The notes under the pieces: generated by a model
What the model was told of the DNA's origin: nothing
Database searches by the model: none
The model's input: the letters and a program-made list of their open reading frames with translations, nothing else
Assembly (NCBI GenBank): GCA_025355995.1
Contig: JANXYQ010000075.1
Location: 62,001-126,000 of the forward strand
Direction: 5' to 3'
Length of the DNA: 64,000 nt
From: Spirochaetaceae bacterium
Lineage (GTDB): Bacteria > Spirochaetota > Spirochaetia > Treponematales > Rectinemataceae
Position numbers and translations under genes: made by a program
Shown: positions 51,724 to 61,109 of the stretch, in pieces
Numbering within the stretch: the stretch's first letter is position 1
Layout of the letters: each line of letters begins with the position of its first letter

Positions 51724-52959
51724 ATGGATACGATGCTGAACGCTCTCGCGACCCCGACCCGCATCGCCCGGGTCGACGCCCTATGCGGCGCCGCCCTGGC
51801 TCGGACGGTCTTTTACCTGAGCGGCTCGCCCTCCTCGCGAGTCCTCGTCGTGCGGGACCCGCGGCCCTTCCCGACCCTCGATCCGGCCCTAGCGGAGCTG
51901 GCGGCGCGGCGGCCCCTCTCGGTCCTGGACCGAGTCGTGCCCAATCCGCGCAGCGAGGACGTCGCAGCCATGGTCGCCGCGGCCATGCGCGCGGCCGCCG
52001 CGGCGGGCGCGCCGCCCGGCCTCGTCATCGGGATAGGCGGCGGCAGCGCCCTCGACTCCGCCAAGGCCCTGGTCTTCATGCTCGCGAACTCCGGCGACCT
52101 CGACGACTACCTCGGCCCGAGCCCGCGCCGGAAACCCGAGACGAAGGGGCCCAAGCTCCTCCTCATACCCACGACGACCGGCACGGGATCCGAGGTCACG
52201 CGCTTCGGCGTTTATACGATGCGGTCCGGGCGCAAGGCCACGCTCGCCTCGCCCTTCCTCCAAGCCGACGCCGCCCTCCTCGTCGCCGAGGCGGTCGCGG
52301 ACATACCGCCCGCCCTCCTCGCCGCGACGGCCTACGACGCGATCACCCACGCCCTGGAAACGCTCTGGAACCGCAACGCGACCGAGCTCTCGGACGCCCT
52401 CGCCGAGGACGCCCTCGCGAGCCTGATGTCCCTCGTACGTCCCGCCTACGAGGCGCGCTCGGGGGGTAGGCGCGATCCGTCGGTCGGCCTCCTCCTCGAG
52501 GCCGCCTGCGCCGCGGGGGTCGCGTTCAACCTTACGGGCACGGCCGCGATCCACGCCCTCTCCTTCATCCTCTCCGAGGAGTGGCACCAGAGCCACGGCG
52601 TCGCCTGCGCCTTCTTCGTCGACTCGGTCTATGCGGCCAACCTCGCCGACGCGGGCGCCCTCGCCAAGCTCGCGAGGGCGGCCCGCGCGATCGCGGACGC
52701 CTCCGGGGCCGCGGGCTCTGTCGGCGGCGCTAGCGACGCCGAGGCCGCCGCCTGGCTCGGCTCCCGCCTCGTCGAGCTGCGGGCCTTCCTCGGCCTTCCC
52801 GGCAGCTTTCCCGAAATAGGGGTGGGCCGGGCCGAGCTCTCCGATGCCCGCATCGCCGAGCTCTTCGACAAGGCGCAGGACGACGCGAAGCTCAAGAACA
52901 ACATCCGGGCCCTGGACGCCGCCGCTATACGGGAATTGGTGCGGGCCAAGCTCGGATGA
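51724..52959 (+). CDS. sqwF: Iron-containing alcohol dehydrogenase, probable sulfoacetaldehyde reductase
   Basis: NAD(H)-dependent, iron-type alcohol dehydrogenase of 411 residues. The nucleotide-binding IGIGGGSALDSAKAL and PTTTGTGSEVTRF motifs are intact. The metal ligands fit the Asp in SFLQADAALL-like position (here FLQADAA), the His in DAITHALET and later His residues (EWHQSHGVA). In sulfo-transketolase clusters such an enzyme reduces sulfoacetaldehyde to isethionate, regenerating NAD. Some tail sequence is Ala-rich. It is followed by a TauE/SafE exporter whose ATG overlaps its stop. Confidence 0.85.
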   Translation: MDTMLNALATPTRIARVDALCGAALARTVFYLSGSPSSRVLVVRDPRPFPTLDPALAELAARRPLSVLDRVVPNPRSEDVAAMVAAAMRAAAAAGAPPGLVIGIGGGSALDSAKALVFMLANSGDLDDYLGPSPRRKPETKGPKLLLIPTTTGTGSEVTRFGVYTMRSGRKATLASPFLQADAALLVAEAVADIPPALLAATAYDAITHALETLWNRNATELSDALAEDALASLMSLVRPAYEARSGGRRDPSVGLLLEAACAAGVAFNLTGTAAIHALSFILSEEWHQSHGVACAFFVDSVYAANLADAGALAKLARAARAIADASGAAGSVGGASDAEAAAWLGSRLVELRAFLGLPGSFPEIGVGRAELSDARIAELFDKAQDDAKLKNNIRALDAAAIRELVRAKLG

Positions 52960-53726
52960 GTCTCACCCTCATCCTGACCGGCCTCGTAGTCCTCGTCACC
53001 CACGGCCTCGAGGCGGTTACCGGCTTCGGCTGCACCGTCCTCGCCCTGCCCTTCGTCACCCTCCTCCTCGGCATCGTCGAGGCGAAATTCCTCCTCGCGA
53101 TCCTCGCCTGGGCCCTCGCCCTGTATTTCGCCGTCTCGAAGTTCAGGCGCATCGTTTGGAAGCAGTACGCGATCATCCTCCTCTTCGTGGGGGCGGGCAT
53201 GCCGATAGGCATGTACGCCTTCGCGACCCTGCCCCGCTCCCTGCTCATCAGGCTCCTCGGCGCCTTCATCACCCTCAGTTCTGCCCTGCAGCTCTGGAAG
53301 CTCGTCGCATCGCCCCTATTGGCGCGCCGAAGCGGCACCGGTTCGCCCGGCGCATCCGCTCCAGCCTCCCCGCCGCGATGGTTCCATTTCGCCCTCCTCT
53401 TTCTCGGGGGCATCGTGCATGGAGCCTTCGCCTCGGGCGGCCCCCTCGTGGTCCTCTACGCCTCCAAGGCCCTCCCCGAAAAGGGTAATTTCCGGGCGAC
53501 CCTCACCCTGCTCTGGGCTAGCCTGAATATCGTCCTCATCCTCGGTTTCGCGCGCTCGGGACTCTTCACGTCAGAGCGTTGGGTCCTCCTCGCGGAGTTG
53601 ACCCCCTTCCTTCTAGTCGGCATCGTCGCGGGTGAGCTCATACATAATCGCGTCCGGGGAGAGCTCTTCGCCATCATAGTTTTTTCGACTCTCTTCCTGA
53701 CCGGAATATTCATGTTTACGGTCTGA
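52956..53726 (+). CDS. TauE/SafE-family membrane exporter, probable isethionate exporter
   Basis: Membrane protein of 256 residues with about eight helices. The two family repeats begin HGLEAVTGFGCTVLALPFVT and HGAFASGGPLVVLYASKALP. TauE/SafE proteins export sulfite or organosulfonates such as sulfoacetate and DHPS. Its ATGA overlap with the alcohol dehydrogenase gene indicates that it carries away that enzyme's product, most likely isethionate. It ends the plus-strand transketolase operon. Confidence 0.9.
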   Translation: MSLTLILTGLVVLVTHGLEAVTGFGCTVLALPFVTLLLGIVEAKFLLAILAWALALYFAVSKFRRIVWKQYAIILLFVGAGMPIGMYAFATLPRSLLIRLLGAFITLSSALQLWKLVASPLLARRSGTGSPGASAPASPPRWFHFALLFLGGIVHGAFASGGPLVVLYASKALPEKGNFRATLTLLWASLNIVLILGFARSGLFTSERWVLLAELTPFLLVGIVAGELIHNRVRGELFAIIVFSTLFLTGIFMFTV

Positions 53727-53734
53727 TATATATA

Positions 53735-53746
53735 ATCGATAACGAT
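53735..53746. promoter_or_regulatory. Operator-like site ATCGATAACGAT
   Basis: Third copy of the ATCGAWAWCGAT dyad, ten bases upstream of a TTGACA box and overlapping a TATAAT-like hexamer at 53731-53736. It places the importer and sulfoquinovosidase genes under the same probable ROK control. Confidence 0.65.
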
Positions 53747-53755
53747 AAAATAAAA

Positions 53756-53784
53756 TTGACAGCCTGATCAACTCATGGTTCACT
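53756..53784 (+). promoter_or_regulatory. Possible promoter of the importer operon
   Basis: TTGACA (53756-53761) and the weak TTCACT (53779-53784) are 17 bases apart. An alternative -10 (TATAAT at 53731-53736) lies upstream within the operator. Confidence 0.45.
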
Positions 53785-53823
53785 AGGGCATGGGGTCGCG
53801 CGCGAGCCCCAAGGAGGCAGGCC

Positions 53824-55104
53824 TTGAAGAAACTACGGGTCATGGTCATTCTGGCGCTAGTGTCCCTGGCTACTCTCGGAGCTCAGACTATCAATGTTTT
53901 ACTGTGGGACGATCCTTATCCCAAGGCCCTGCAGCAGATGCTTCCTGAATTCGAGAAGGCCACGGGTATCAAGGTAAACATCGAGATGCTCCAGCCGCCC
54001 CAGGTCTACACCAAGACCTCGGTGGCCGTGACCAAGGACTCCTCCGATTACGATCTCGTCGCCATGGACGAGGGCAATGTGCCCGTCTTCGCTGGGCTCA
54101 TGTCTCCCTACGAAACCTGGCCCGCCGGCCAGAAGTACCCCAAGGTCGACAAGTCCACGGTGACTTCGGCCATGCTCGACGTCGGCATGTGGGACGGCAA
54201 GCTCGTGGCCCTCCCCATCAACGGCAACCTCTACGTCTGGATGACCCGCAAGGACCTCATCGAGAACCCGCAATACCAGAAGGACTTCAAGGCCAAGTAC
54301 GGCTACGAGCTCGGCGTGCCCAAGACCTACCAGGCCGTGCTGGACATGGGGACCTTCTTCAACGACCGCGGCATCGCGGCCGGTTTTGGCCCTTTCAACG
54401 GCGGACCCGCCGGCGTCCTGGGCGAGGCCATCTTCATGTGGGAAGGCTTCGGAACCCATTTCATCGATTTCCAGGGCGGCAAGTACAAGGTCGTCCTCGA
54501 CAAGGCCAAGGCGGTGCAGGGCCTCGAGTTTTACAAGAAGCTGATGGCCATCTCCCCCAAGGGCGCCGAGACCATGGCCCACGTCGAGCGCCAGGCGGCC
54601 TTCGCCGCGGACCCCAAGGGCGTATTCTCCATGTTCATCTGGCCGGCCCAGATAGCGGCCTACGAGGACCCCGACAAGTCCTTGGTCGCCGGCAAGATCG
54701 CCTACTCCGCGCCTCCCGCGGGCCCGGCCAAGACGGCGGCCGTCCGCGGCACCTGGGCCCTCGGCATTCCGACGGCCTCCAAGCAGAAGCAGGCGGCCGC
54801 GGAATTCGTCTACTGGTGGGCCTCGAAGGACATAGCGTCGCGCCTGGTCGACGCCAATACGGTTCCCGCCCGCACGGACGCCCTCACGGATCCCAAATTC
54901 GCCAAAACAAAGCCCTGGCTCGCCGCCATCGCCGAGTCCATGAAATCGGCGACCGCGCGCCCGCGGCTCAAGGAGATCGCGCAGATCCAGGACGTCGTGA
55001 AGAAGTACTGGATCATGGGCATCACCGGCCAGTCGCCCGCGGCCGACGCCATCGACTCGATCATCGCCGAGACCAATGCGATACTCGCCAAAGCCGGCTA
55101 CTGA
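53824..55104 (+). CDS. ABC transporter solute-binding protein (probable sulfoquinovose glycoside binding)
   Basis: Extracellular family 1 solute-binding protein of 426 residues. A short signal peptide (LRVMVILALVSLATLGAQ) precedes the first strand TINVLLWDDPYPKALQQMLP. The start is TTG at 53824, after AAGGAGG. In the middle the usual SBP elements (SDYDLVAMDEGNVPVFAGLM) appear. Its neighbours are two permeases and a sulfoquinovosidase, so the ligand is probably sulfoquinovosyl glycerol or a related sulfolipid fragment. No residues for sulfonate binding can be named from sequence alone. Confidence 0.9.
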   Translation: MKKLRVMVILALVSLATLGAQTINVLLWDDPYPKALQQMLPEFEKATGIKVNIEMLQPPQVYTKTSVAVTKDSSDYDLVAMDEGNVPVFAGLMSPYETWPAGQKYPKVDKSTVTSAMLDVGMWDGKLVALPINGNLYVWMTRKDLIENPQYQKDFKAKYGYELGVPKTYQAVLDMGTFFNDRGIAAGFGPFNGGPAGVLGEAIFMWEGFGTHFIDFQGGKYKVVLDKAKAVQGLEFYKKLMAISPKGAETMAHVERQAAFAADPKGVFSMFIWPAQIAAYEDPDKSLVAGKIAYSAPPAGPAKTAAVRGTWALGIPTASKQKQAAAEFVYWWASKDIASRLVDANTVPARTDALTDPKFAKTKPWLAAIAESMKSATARPRLKEIAQIQDVVKKYWIMGITGQSPAADAIDSIIAETNAILAKAGY

Positions 55105-56026
55105 GGGCGCGCGGACGGCGACGAGGAGGAGAGGGGCGCGCCGCCTGGCGGCGCCCCTCTTTTTCCTGGCCCCCTCCCTCCTCGTCGTATTCGCCGTCCT
55201 CGTCTTCCCCATCCTCTTCTCCCTCTTCGTCTCGACCTTCGACTGGCCCCTCTCGGCGGGCGGAGGCGATCGGCGCTTCATCGGAATGGGCAACTACGTC
55301 GAGCTCTCCGTCTCTCCGGAATTCTGGAACAGCCTCAAGCTCCAGCTCGGCTTCATATTCATAGCCCTGCCCGTCGAGCTCCTCTTCGGCTACGTAGCGG
55401 CCCTCCTCCTCAACCGCGAGTTCTTCGGCGCCCGAGTGGTGCGGACCCTCCTCCTCCTTCCAGTATTCTTCCTTCCCATCATCTCGGGCATGACCTGGCG
55501 CTTCATGCTGCAGCCGCGCTACGGCCCCCTCAACGCCCTCCTGCTCAAGCTCGGCGCGCCCGAAGTCACCTGGCTCAGCGATCCGACCTTCGCCTATCTC
55601 GCCGTCGTGGCCCAGGACATCTGGCGGATGTGGCCCTTCATGTTCATGATCCTCTATGCCGGACTCACGAACATCCCGAACGAGCTGCTCGAGGCGGCGC
55701 AGATAGACGGCGCCGGCTTCTGGCGCAAGCAACGCTCGCTCATAGTGCCCCTCATGACGCCGACCATCCTCACCGCGCTGCTCCTGCGCATCATCGACGC
55801 GCTCAGGATCTTCAGCGAGGTCTACGTCATGACCGAGGGCGGGCCGGGCGACGCGACGCAGCTGTTCTCCCTCTTCACCAACCGGGTCGCCTTCGGCTAC
55901 GGCAAGGTGGGGCTCGCGAGCGCCATGGCCATTTTCCTCCTCGCCCTCTCTATACTCTTCGCGACCACCCTCGTACGGAAGAACATGAGCCTCGACGTCC
56001 TCGAGGAGAAGGCGGGCGGGCGATGA
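55076..56026 (+). CDS. Sugar ABC transporter permease (first)
   Basis: Inner-membrane permease of 316 residues with six helices, of the UgpA/MalF type. Its ATG at 55076 lies inside the end of the binding-protein gene (29-base overlap); no later ATG, GTG or TTG exists before the basic N-terminus. The EAA loop is NELLEAAQIDGAGFWRKQRS. It overlaps the second permease start in an ATGA. Confidence 0.88.
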   Translation: MRYSPKPATEGARTATRRRGARRLAAPLFFLAPSLLVVFAVLVFPILFSLFVSTFDWPLSAGGGDRRFIGMGNYVELSVSPEFWNSLKLQLGFIFIALPVELLFGYVAALLLNREFFGARVVRTLLLLPVFFLPIISGMTWRFMLQPRYGPLNALLLKLGAPEVTWLSDPTFAYLAVVAQDIWRMWPFMFMILYAGLTNIPNELLEAAQIDGAGFWRKQRSLIVPLMTPTILTALLLRIIDALRIFSEVYVMTEGGPGDATQLFSLFTNRVAFGYGKVGLASAMAIFLLALSILFATTLVRKNMSLDVLEEKAGGR

Positions 56027-56859
56027 ACAGGAAACAGCGAAAGAAAACGGCCATCAATCTCCTCATCGCCCTGGCCGCCTTGGCGATCCTCGTCGTCGAG
56101 CTCTACCCGATAGGCATAACCTTCATAAACGGCTTCCGCCGCGACCTCGTGATACTGAGCGGCCGCCCCTTCGCCCTCTCCCAGCTGACGCTGCGGAGCT
56201 ACGAGCTCATCTTCAAGAATCCCGGATTCCTCCTCGGCCTGCGCAACTCCATACTCGTCGGGCTCCTCGCGACCGCCGTCTCGGTGGTAGTCGGCTCCAT
56301 GGCCTCCTACGCCATCTCCCGCTATCGCTTCCGCGGCAGGAACGCCCTGGCCTACGGCTTCCTCGTATTCCGCATGTTGCCGCAGGTGTCCCTCGTCATC
56401 GCCCTCTACCTCATGTTCAAGGCGGTCCATCTCCGGGATACGATACTCGGCCTCACCCTCTCCTACGCGAGCTTCAACGTCCCCTACGTGATCTGGATGC
56501 TCCTTCCCTTTTTCACGGCCATAGACCGCAGCTACGAGGAGGCGGCTATGGTCGACGGATGCACCCCCCTCATGATCTTCCGCATCGTGTTCCTGCCTCT
56601 CGCGGCCCCGGGGCTCGTCGTCAGCGCGGTCTTCGCCTTCATCAACAGCTGGAACGAATTCCTCTACGCTTTGATACTGACGGGAGTGAACGCGAAGACC
56701 GCGCCCATCGCGATCAACGGCCTCATCGGCGGGGATACGCTCACCTGGGGCCAGGCCTGCGCCGCGGGTACGATCATGCTCGTGCCGGTCTTCATTTTCA
56801 CCGTAGCCATGCAGCGCTTCCTCGTGCGCGGCATCTCGGCCGGGGGAGTGAAGGGCTGA
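56023..56859 (+). CDS. Sugar ABC transporter permease (second)
   Basis: Inner-membrane permease of 278 residues, of the UgpE/MalG type, partner of the previous gene. Helix one is LLIALAALAILVVELYPIGI and the EAA loop is RSYEEAAMVDGCTPLMIFRI. The tail RFLVRGISAGGVKG is typical. The sulfoquinovosidase gene starts one base after its stop. No ATPase gene is nearby. Confidence 0.92.
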   Translation: MNRKQRKKTAINLLIALAALAILVVELYPIGITFINGFRRDLVILSGRPFALSQLTLRSYELIFKNPGFLLGLRNSILVGLLATAVSVVVGSMASYAISRYRFRGRNALAYGFLVFRMLPQVSLVIALYLMFKAVHLRDTILGLTLSYASFNVPYVIWMLLPFFTAIDRSYEEAAMVDGCTPLMIFRIVFLPLAAPGLVVSAVFAFINSWNEFLYALILTGVNAKTAPIAINGLIGGDTLTWGQACAAGTIMLVPVFIFTVAMQRFLVRGISAGGVKG

Positions 56860-56860
56860 C

Positions 56861-58945
56861 ATGGGAAGCGTCATAGAGCTCCGCGAGAACGGGGCCGGGT
56901 TCGACCTGGACTACCGCGGCCTCCGCCTGATCGACGGCCCCTTCGCCTACGCAGGCATCGGCCGCGAGTCTATCGACATGTACCGCGGCAACTTCGACGT
57001 CAGGGACTACGTCGAGGAGCGCGTTCCGCTCGCTCCGGACACGATAACCGAGTCGGGCGACGGATATCGCATAACGCTCGCCGCCGGGGCGGAGGGGCCG
57101 AGGCTCGTCGTTCTCGTCCGCGAAACCGGGGGCCGGCTCGAACTCTCCTTCCCCGAGCCCTGCCCCGGCCGCAACCGCTTCTGGTTCCGCTTCTCCGCCT
57201 AGGCGGCCGAGCACGTATACGGCTGCGGGGAGCAGTTCTCCCATTTCGAGCTCCGCGGGCGGCGCTTTCCCCTCTGGACGAGCGAGCAGGGCGTGGGCAG
57301 GAACAAGTCCACGTACGTCACCTTCCAGGCGGACGTCGCCGATAGGGCGGGCGGTGACTACTGGTGGACCTTCTACCCCGAGCCGACCTACGTCTCCTCG
57401 CGGCATTACCTCCTTCACGCCCAGACGAGCGCCTACGCCGCCTTCGATTTCCGCGACGCCTCGTTCCACGAGCTGGAGTTCTGGGCCCTCCCCGAGAGGA
57501 TCGTCGTCTCGACGGCCGGCACGATGCGCGAGGTCGTCTGCTCGGCCTCGGCCCTCCTGGGCCGGCAGCCCGAACCGCCGGACTGGGTGCACGACGGCAT
57601 CCTCCTGGGCATCCAGGGCGGCACCTCTGCCTGCCTGGCGAAGCTGGAGCGGGCCCTGTCGCGCGGCGTGAAGGCGGCCGGAGTCTGGGCACAGGATTGG
57701 GAAGGCATCAGGATAACGAGCTTCGGCAAGCGCCTGATGTGGAACTGGGAATGGGACCGCGAGCTCTATCCCGCCCTGGACGAGGCCATCAAGGGCCTGC
57801 GCGCGCGGGGGCTGCGCTTCCTCGCCTACATGAATCCCTACGTGGCCGAGGGCCAGGGCCTCTACCTCGAGGCGGAGCGGCTCGGCTACCTGGCCCTCGG
57901 CGCCACGGGAGCGCCTTACCTGGTGGACTTCGGCGAATTCTTCGCCGGCATAGTGGATTTCACGAACCCGGCCGCCGCCTCCTGGTACAAGCTCGTCGTA
58001 CGGAAGAACCTAATCGACCTCGGCGTCTCGGGCTGGATGGCCGATTTCGGGGAGTACCTGCCCACCGACGTCGCGCTCCATGACGGCAGCGACCCGATGA
58101 TGGCGCACAACGCGTGGCCGGCCCTCTGGGCCAGGGTTTGCCGCGAGGCCGTCGAGGAGTCCGGCGCCGCCGGGGGCCCGGGCCTCGAGGAAGTGACCTT
58201 CTTCATGCGCGCCGGCTACGCGGGCAGCCAGCGCTACAGTCCGATGATGTGGGCGGGGGATCAGAACGTCGACTGGAGCGAGGACGACGGCCTGCCCTCG
58301 GTGATACCGGCGGCTCTCAGCCTCGCAGTCTGCGGGCACGGCGTCCACCACTCGGACATCGGCGGCTACACGACCCTCTTCGGGCTGAAGCGCGACCGCG
58401 AGCTCTTCATGCGCTGGGCGGAGCTGGCGGCATTCACGTCGATGATGCGCAGCCACGAGGGCAACCGCCCCGGCGACAACTGGCAGTTCGATTCGGACGA
58501 GGCCACCTTGAGCCACCTCGCGCGGATGACGCGGCTCTTCGTCGCGCTCAAGCCCTACCGGAAGGACATGCTCAAAAAAAACTCGTCCGAAGGCTTGCCC
58601 CTCCAGCGGCCGCTATTCATGGCCTTCGAGTCGGACGAGGCGGCTTGGACCATCAAGGACGAGTTCCTCTTCGGGGACGACATGCTCGTCGCGCCCGTCA
58701 TCGAGAAGGGGGCGGTCTCGAGGCGGGTACACCTGCCGCCGGGAGCCTGGATCCACTGTTGGAGCGGCCGCGAGTACTCCGGCGGCGATTACGAGGTCGA
58801 GGCTCCCCTGGGCGAGCCCCCGGCCTTCGTAGCGGCGCTCTCCGCGAGGCGGCGCGAGATCCTCGGCGCTTTCGCGGAGGCGGGCCTGGATCAGGCCACG
58901 TCCCCCGTCCGCGAGAGCCCGAATCGGGTGATCCTGCGCTCGTAG
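56861..58945 (+). pseudogene. yihQ: Sulfoquinovosidase (GH31, YihQ family) interrupted by one in-frame TAG
   Basis: Hydrolase that releases sulfoquinovose from its glycosides. Read through, it has about 694 codons, close to E. coli YihQ. The catalytic half is complete: AQDWEGIRITSFGKRLMWNW holds the sulfonate-binding and sulfoquinovose-specific residues, GWMADFGEYLPTD the nucleophile Asp, and MWAGDQNVDWSEDDG the acid/base Asp. The frame is broken by TAG at 57200-57202, between FWFRFSA and AAEHVYGCGEQFSHF, both of which align with the family without a shift. The gene is thus a single nonsense mutation away from intact. It may be a recent mutation, a sequencing error, or a read-through gene. 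A GTG at 57293 could restart translation of the catalytic domain but would lack the N-terminal domain. Confidence 0.9.
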
Positions 58946-61101
58946 GTCTCGAGGAGCTTCCATTCGACTATGGGCACGTTCCGGATGGTCTCGCGCGGGA
59001 TCGAGAGGAACTCGCCTTCCTCGACGGCGGTCGCCGTCATGAGGGAGGGCCTGCCGAAGAAGACCGACTCCTCGCCGAAGACGCCGCCGGGACCGATCGA
59101 GTCCACCTCGGAGCCCTCGATGAGGACGCTCGCCCTGCCCGTGCGCGCGACGACGAGGGAGAGGCCGTCGAGCGTGGTGAGGGCCTCCCCCGCGGCGAGG
59201 CTCTGGTAGGAGAGGGAGCGCGACATGGCGCTATGCACCGCGCTGGACACCATCTCGCCGAAGAGCCGCGTGCCCTGGAGGAAGTGCTCGATCTCTAGCC
59301 GCTTGAGCATGGCCGCGAGGTCGTAGTTGCGCTTGGCGAACTCGAGGAAGAGGCGGTTGGGTATCCGCAGGAGGGTGACGGCGCTCTTGGCGCGGTAGGT
59401 GCGCGCGGAAGTCGCGCGCGCGAGGGCGTTCACCTCGCCTATCATGGTGCCCGTCGAGAGCATGTGCTGCGCGCCGATCCCCGAGTCGATCATCTCGACG
59501 ACGCCGCAGGCCACGAGGTGGACGTCCGCGGCCTCGGCGCCCTTGCGCAGGATGACGTGGCCGGTATTCAGGCTGACGAGGGGGCAGTTGAGCAGCATCC
59601 CGAGGTCCTCGGGGTGGGCCTCGGGGAAGTGGGCGGCGAGGTGCCGCTCCACGGAGCGCCGGGTGTAGTCGATGTGCGATTCGATGAGGACGTCCTGGAG
59701 GCCGAAGGAGGCGTTTGAGCCGATCTCCTTGTCGGCCGCCGGCAGGTCGCCCGAGATGTGCGAGAGCACGACCTTGGCCGACTGGTCGCCCGCGAAGTCC
59801 GACGCCCTGCCGTGGATCAGGCCGCCCCCGACGTCGATCTTCTTCAGGTCGACGGCGAGGTGGAGGCTCTTCATCGAGCTCTCGTAGAGCTTGGGCGAGA
59901 GCTCGGAGGCTCCCGGATCGTCGATGAGGTAGTCCTTGAGCACCGAGCCGGGCGGGATGTCGGCGAGGTGGGCGTAGGTCTTGTACCCGTCGGTGCCGAG
60001 GGCGCGGAAGTACAGCACCGTCGTCTCGAGGGGGTGGAGCGAGAGGAAGGGCTGCACCTCGAGCCCGCCGATGTCGTTCCACTTTCCGAAGGCGAGGTCG
60101 TGGAACTCGAAGGCGTTCTCGAAGCTCTTCTCGGGGAGGGACATGACGGCGGATAGCTTCTTCATCACCGAGGAGCGCACGAGGGGCGTGGCGAAGTACT
60201 TGATGCGGTGGTCGGTCCGCACGAGGGAGGTGAGGCCCGCGAAATGGTCGTCGTGGGCGTGCGTATGGAAGATGCCCTCGAGCTCGTTGACCGAGATGCC
60301 CAGGGCGGTGAGGGAGTCGAGGACGTAGGGCCCCGTGTCTATTAAATAGATCTTCCCCTGGAACACGACGACGCTCGACATGCAGGGGCGGTCCTTGTCC
60401 CAGCCATTGCCCTCGCCCGAGTGCACGACGGAGAAGTAGTCCCGCTCAACCCGGTGGGAGTCCAGCCGGACGGGGCTCTCGTAGGTCTCCCCGGGGGCGA
60501 GGTTCATGTCAACCTCGACCTCCTCCTCGCCGCGGCGGAAGGCGTACACGTTGAGCGATTTCCTGAGCACGGTCACTCCGCCCGGCAGCTCGGCGCGGCC
60601 GGTGTCTGTGGGCGCGAATTCCGCCGTTTCGCCGAGGCCCCGCGGCTTGCCGCCCGCGAAGCGCGTCTTGTAGCGCATTATCTCCTTGGCGAATTCGGGG
60701 CGGATGCCCGCGGCCTCGATCTCGGCCTCGCTCTCGAGGCCGAAGGTCCCGCGCAGGATGTAGGCCGACTGGGCGACGAGCTGGGAGAGCAGGCCGATGA
60801 AGATGGGCTTGCGGCCCGAGTTGTTCACGTGGCCAGGAATAGTGAGGCCCTGCCGGTAGAACATCTGCAGCAGGGGGAACTCGGCCATGTTGCAGAAGGT
60901 ACCGCCCTGTATCGCCACGTCGGAGAGCAGGATCGCGTTGGGCCCGGTCTCGAAGGTGCTGCCCTTGACGCTGGTCTCCGCGATCGCGCCGCGGCGCATC
61001 AGGTGCTTGACGACGTCCGGAGGGCAGCCGCAGAGCACCGACAGGCCCGCCTCGGGAATGCGCACGAACCAAACGCCGTTAGTTACTTTGGTAGCGTCCA
61101 T
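58891..61101 (-). CDS. Metallo-beta-lactamase-fold protein with two cyclic-nucleotide-binding-like domains
   Basis: Cytoplasmic protein of 736 residues. An N-terminal region of about 250 residues (VWFVRIPEAGLSVLCGCPPD at the start) is followed by a metallo-beta-lactamase fold with FHTHAHDDHFAG, whose His/Asp cluster binds two metals, and further ligands in LSHISGD. Two C-terminal cNMP-binding-like domains follow: one with GTMIGEVNALARATSARTYR, one with GGVFGEESVFFGRPSLM. Such a combination suggests a hydrolase or sensor controlled by a cyclic nucleotide. No Shine-Dalgarno precedes the ATG, and GTGACA, 17 bases, CATACT ends eight bases before it. Its last 55 bases overlap the 3' end of the sulfoquinovosidase gene on the other strand. 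Confidence 0.88.
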   Translation of the reverse strand: MDATKVTNGVWFVRIPEAGLSVLCGCPPDVVKHLMRRGAIAETSVKGSTFETGPNAILLSDVAIQGGTFCNMAEFPLLQMFYRQGLTIPGHVNNSGRKPIFIGLLSQLVAQSAYILRGTFGLESEAEIEAAGIRPEFAKEIMRYKTRFAGGKPRGLGETAEFAPTDTGRAELPGGVTVLRKSLNVYAFRRGEEEVEVDMNLAPGETYESPVRLDSHRVERDYFSVVHSGEGNGWDKDRPCMSSVVVFQGKIYLIDTGPYVLDSLTALGISVNELEGIFHTHAHDDHFAGLTSLVRTDHRIKYFATPLVRSSVMKKLSAVMSLPEKSFENAFEFHDLAFGKWNDIGGLEVQPFLSLHPLETTVLYFRALGTDGYKTYAHLADIPPGSVLKDYLIDDPGASELSPKLYESSMKSLHLAVDLKKIDVGGGLIHGRASDFAGDQSAKVVLSHISGDLPAADKEIGSNASFGLQDVLIESHIDYTRRSVERHLAAHFPEAHPEDLGMLLNCPLVSLNTGHVILRKGAEAADVHLVACGVVEMIDSGIGAQHMLSTGTMIGEVNALARATSARTYRAKSAVTLLRIPNRLFLEFAKRNYDLAAMLKRLEIEHFLQGTRLFGEMVSSAVHSAMSRSLSYQSLAAGEALTTLDGLSLVVARTGRASVLIEGSEVDSIGPGGVFGEESVFFGRPSLMTATAVEEGEFLSIPRETIRNVPIVEWKLLETYERRITRFGLSRTGDVA

Positions 61102-61109
61102 TTCTGCCC

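Noticed and set aside
57200-57202. General reassignment of TAG to an amino acid
   Set aside because: Several intact genes in the window, such as the one ending at 2461, use TAG as their normal stop.
56861-58945. GH31 gene as a general alpha-glucosidase or alpha-xylosidase
   Set aside because: The AQDWEGIRITSFGKR block and surrounding residues are specific to sulfoquinovosidases of the YihQ type.
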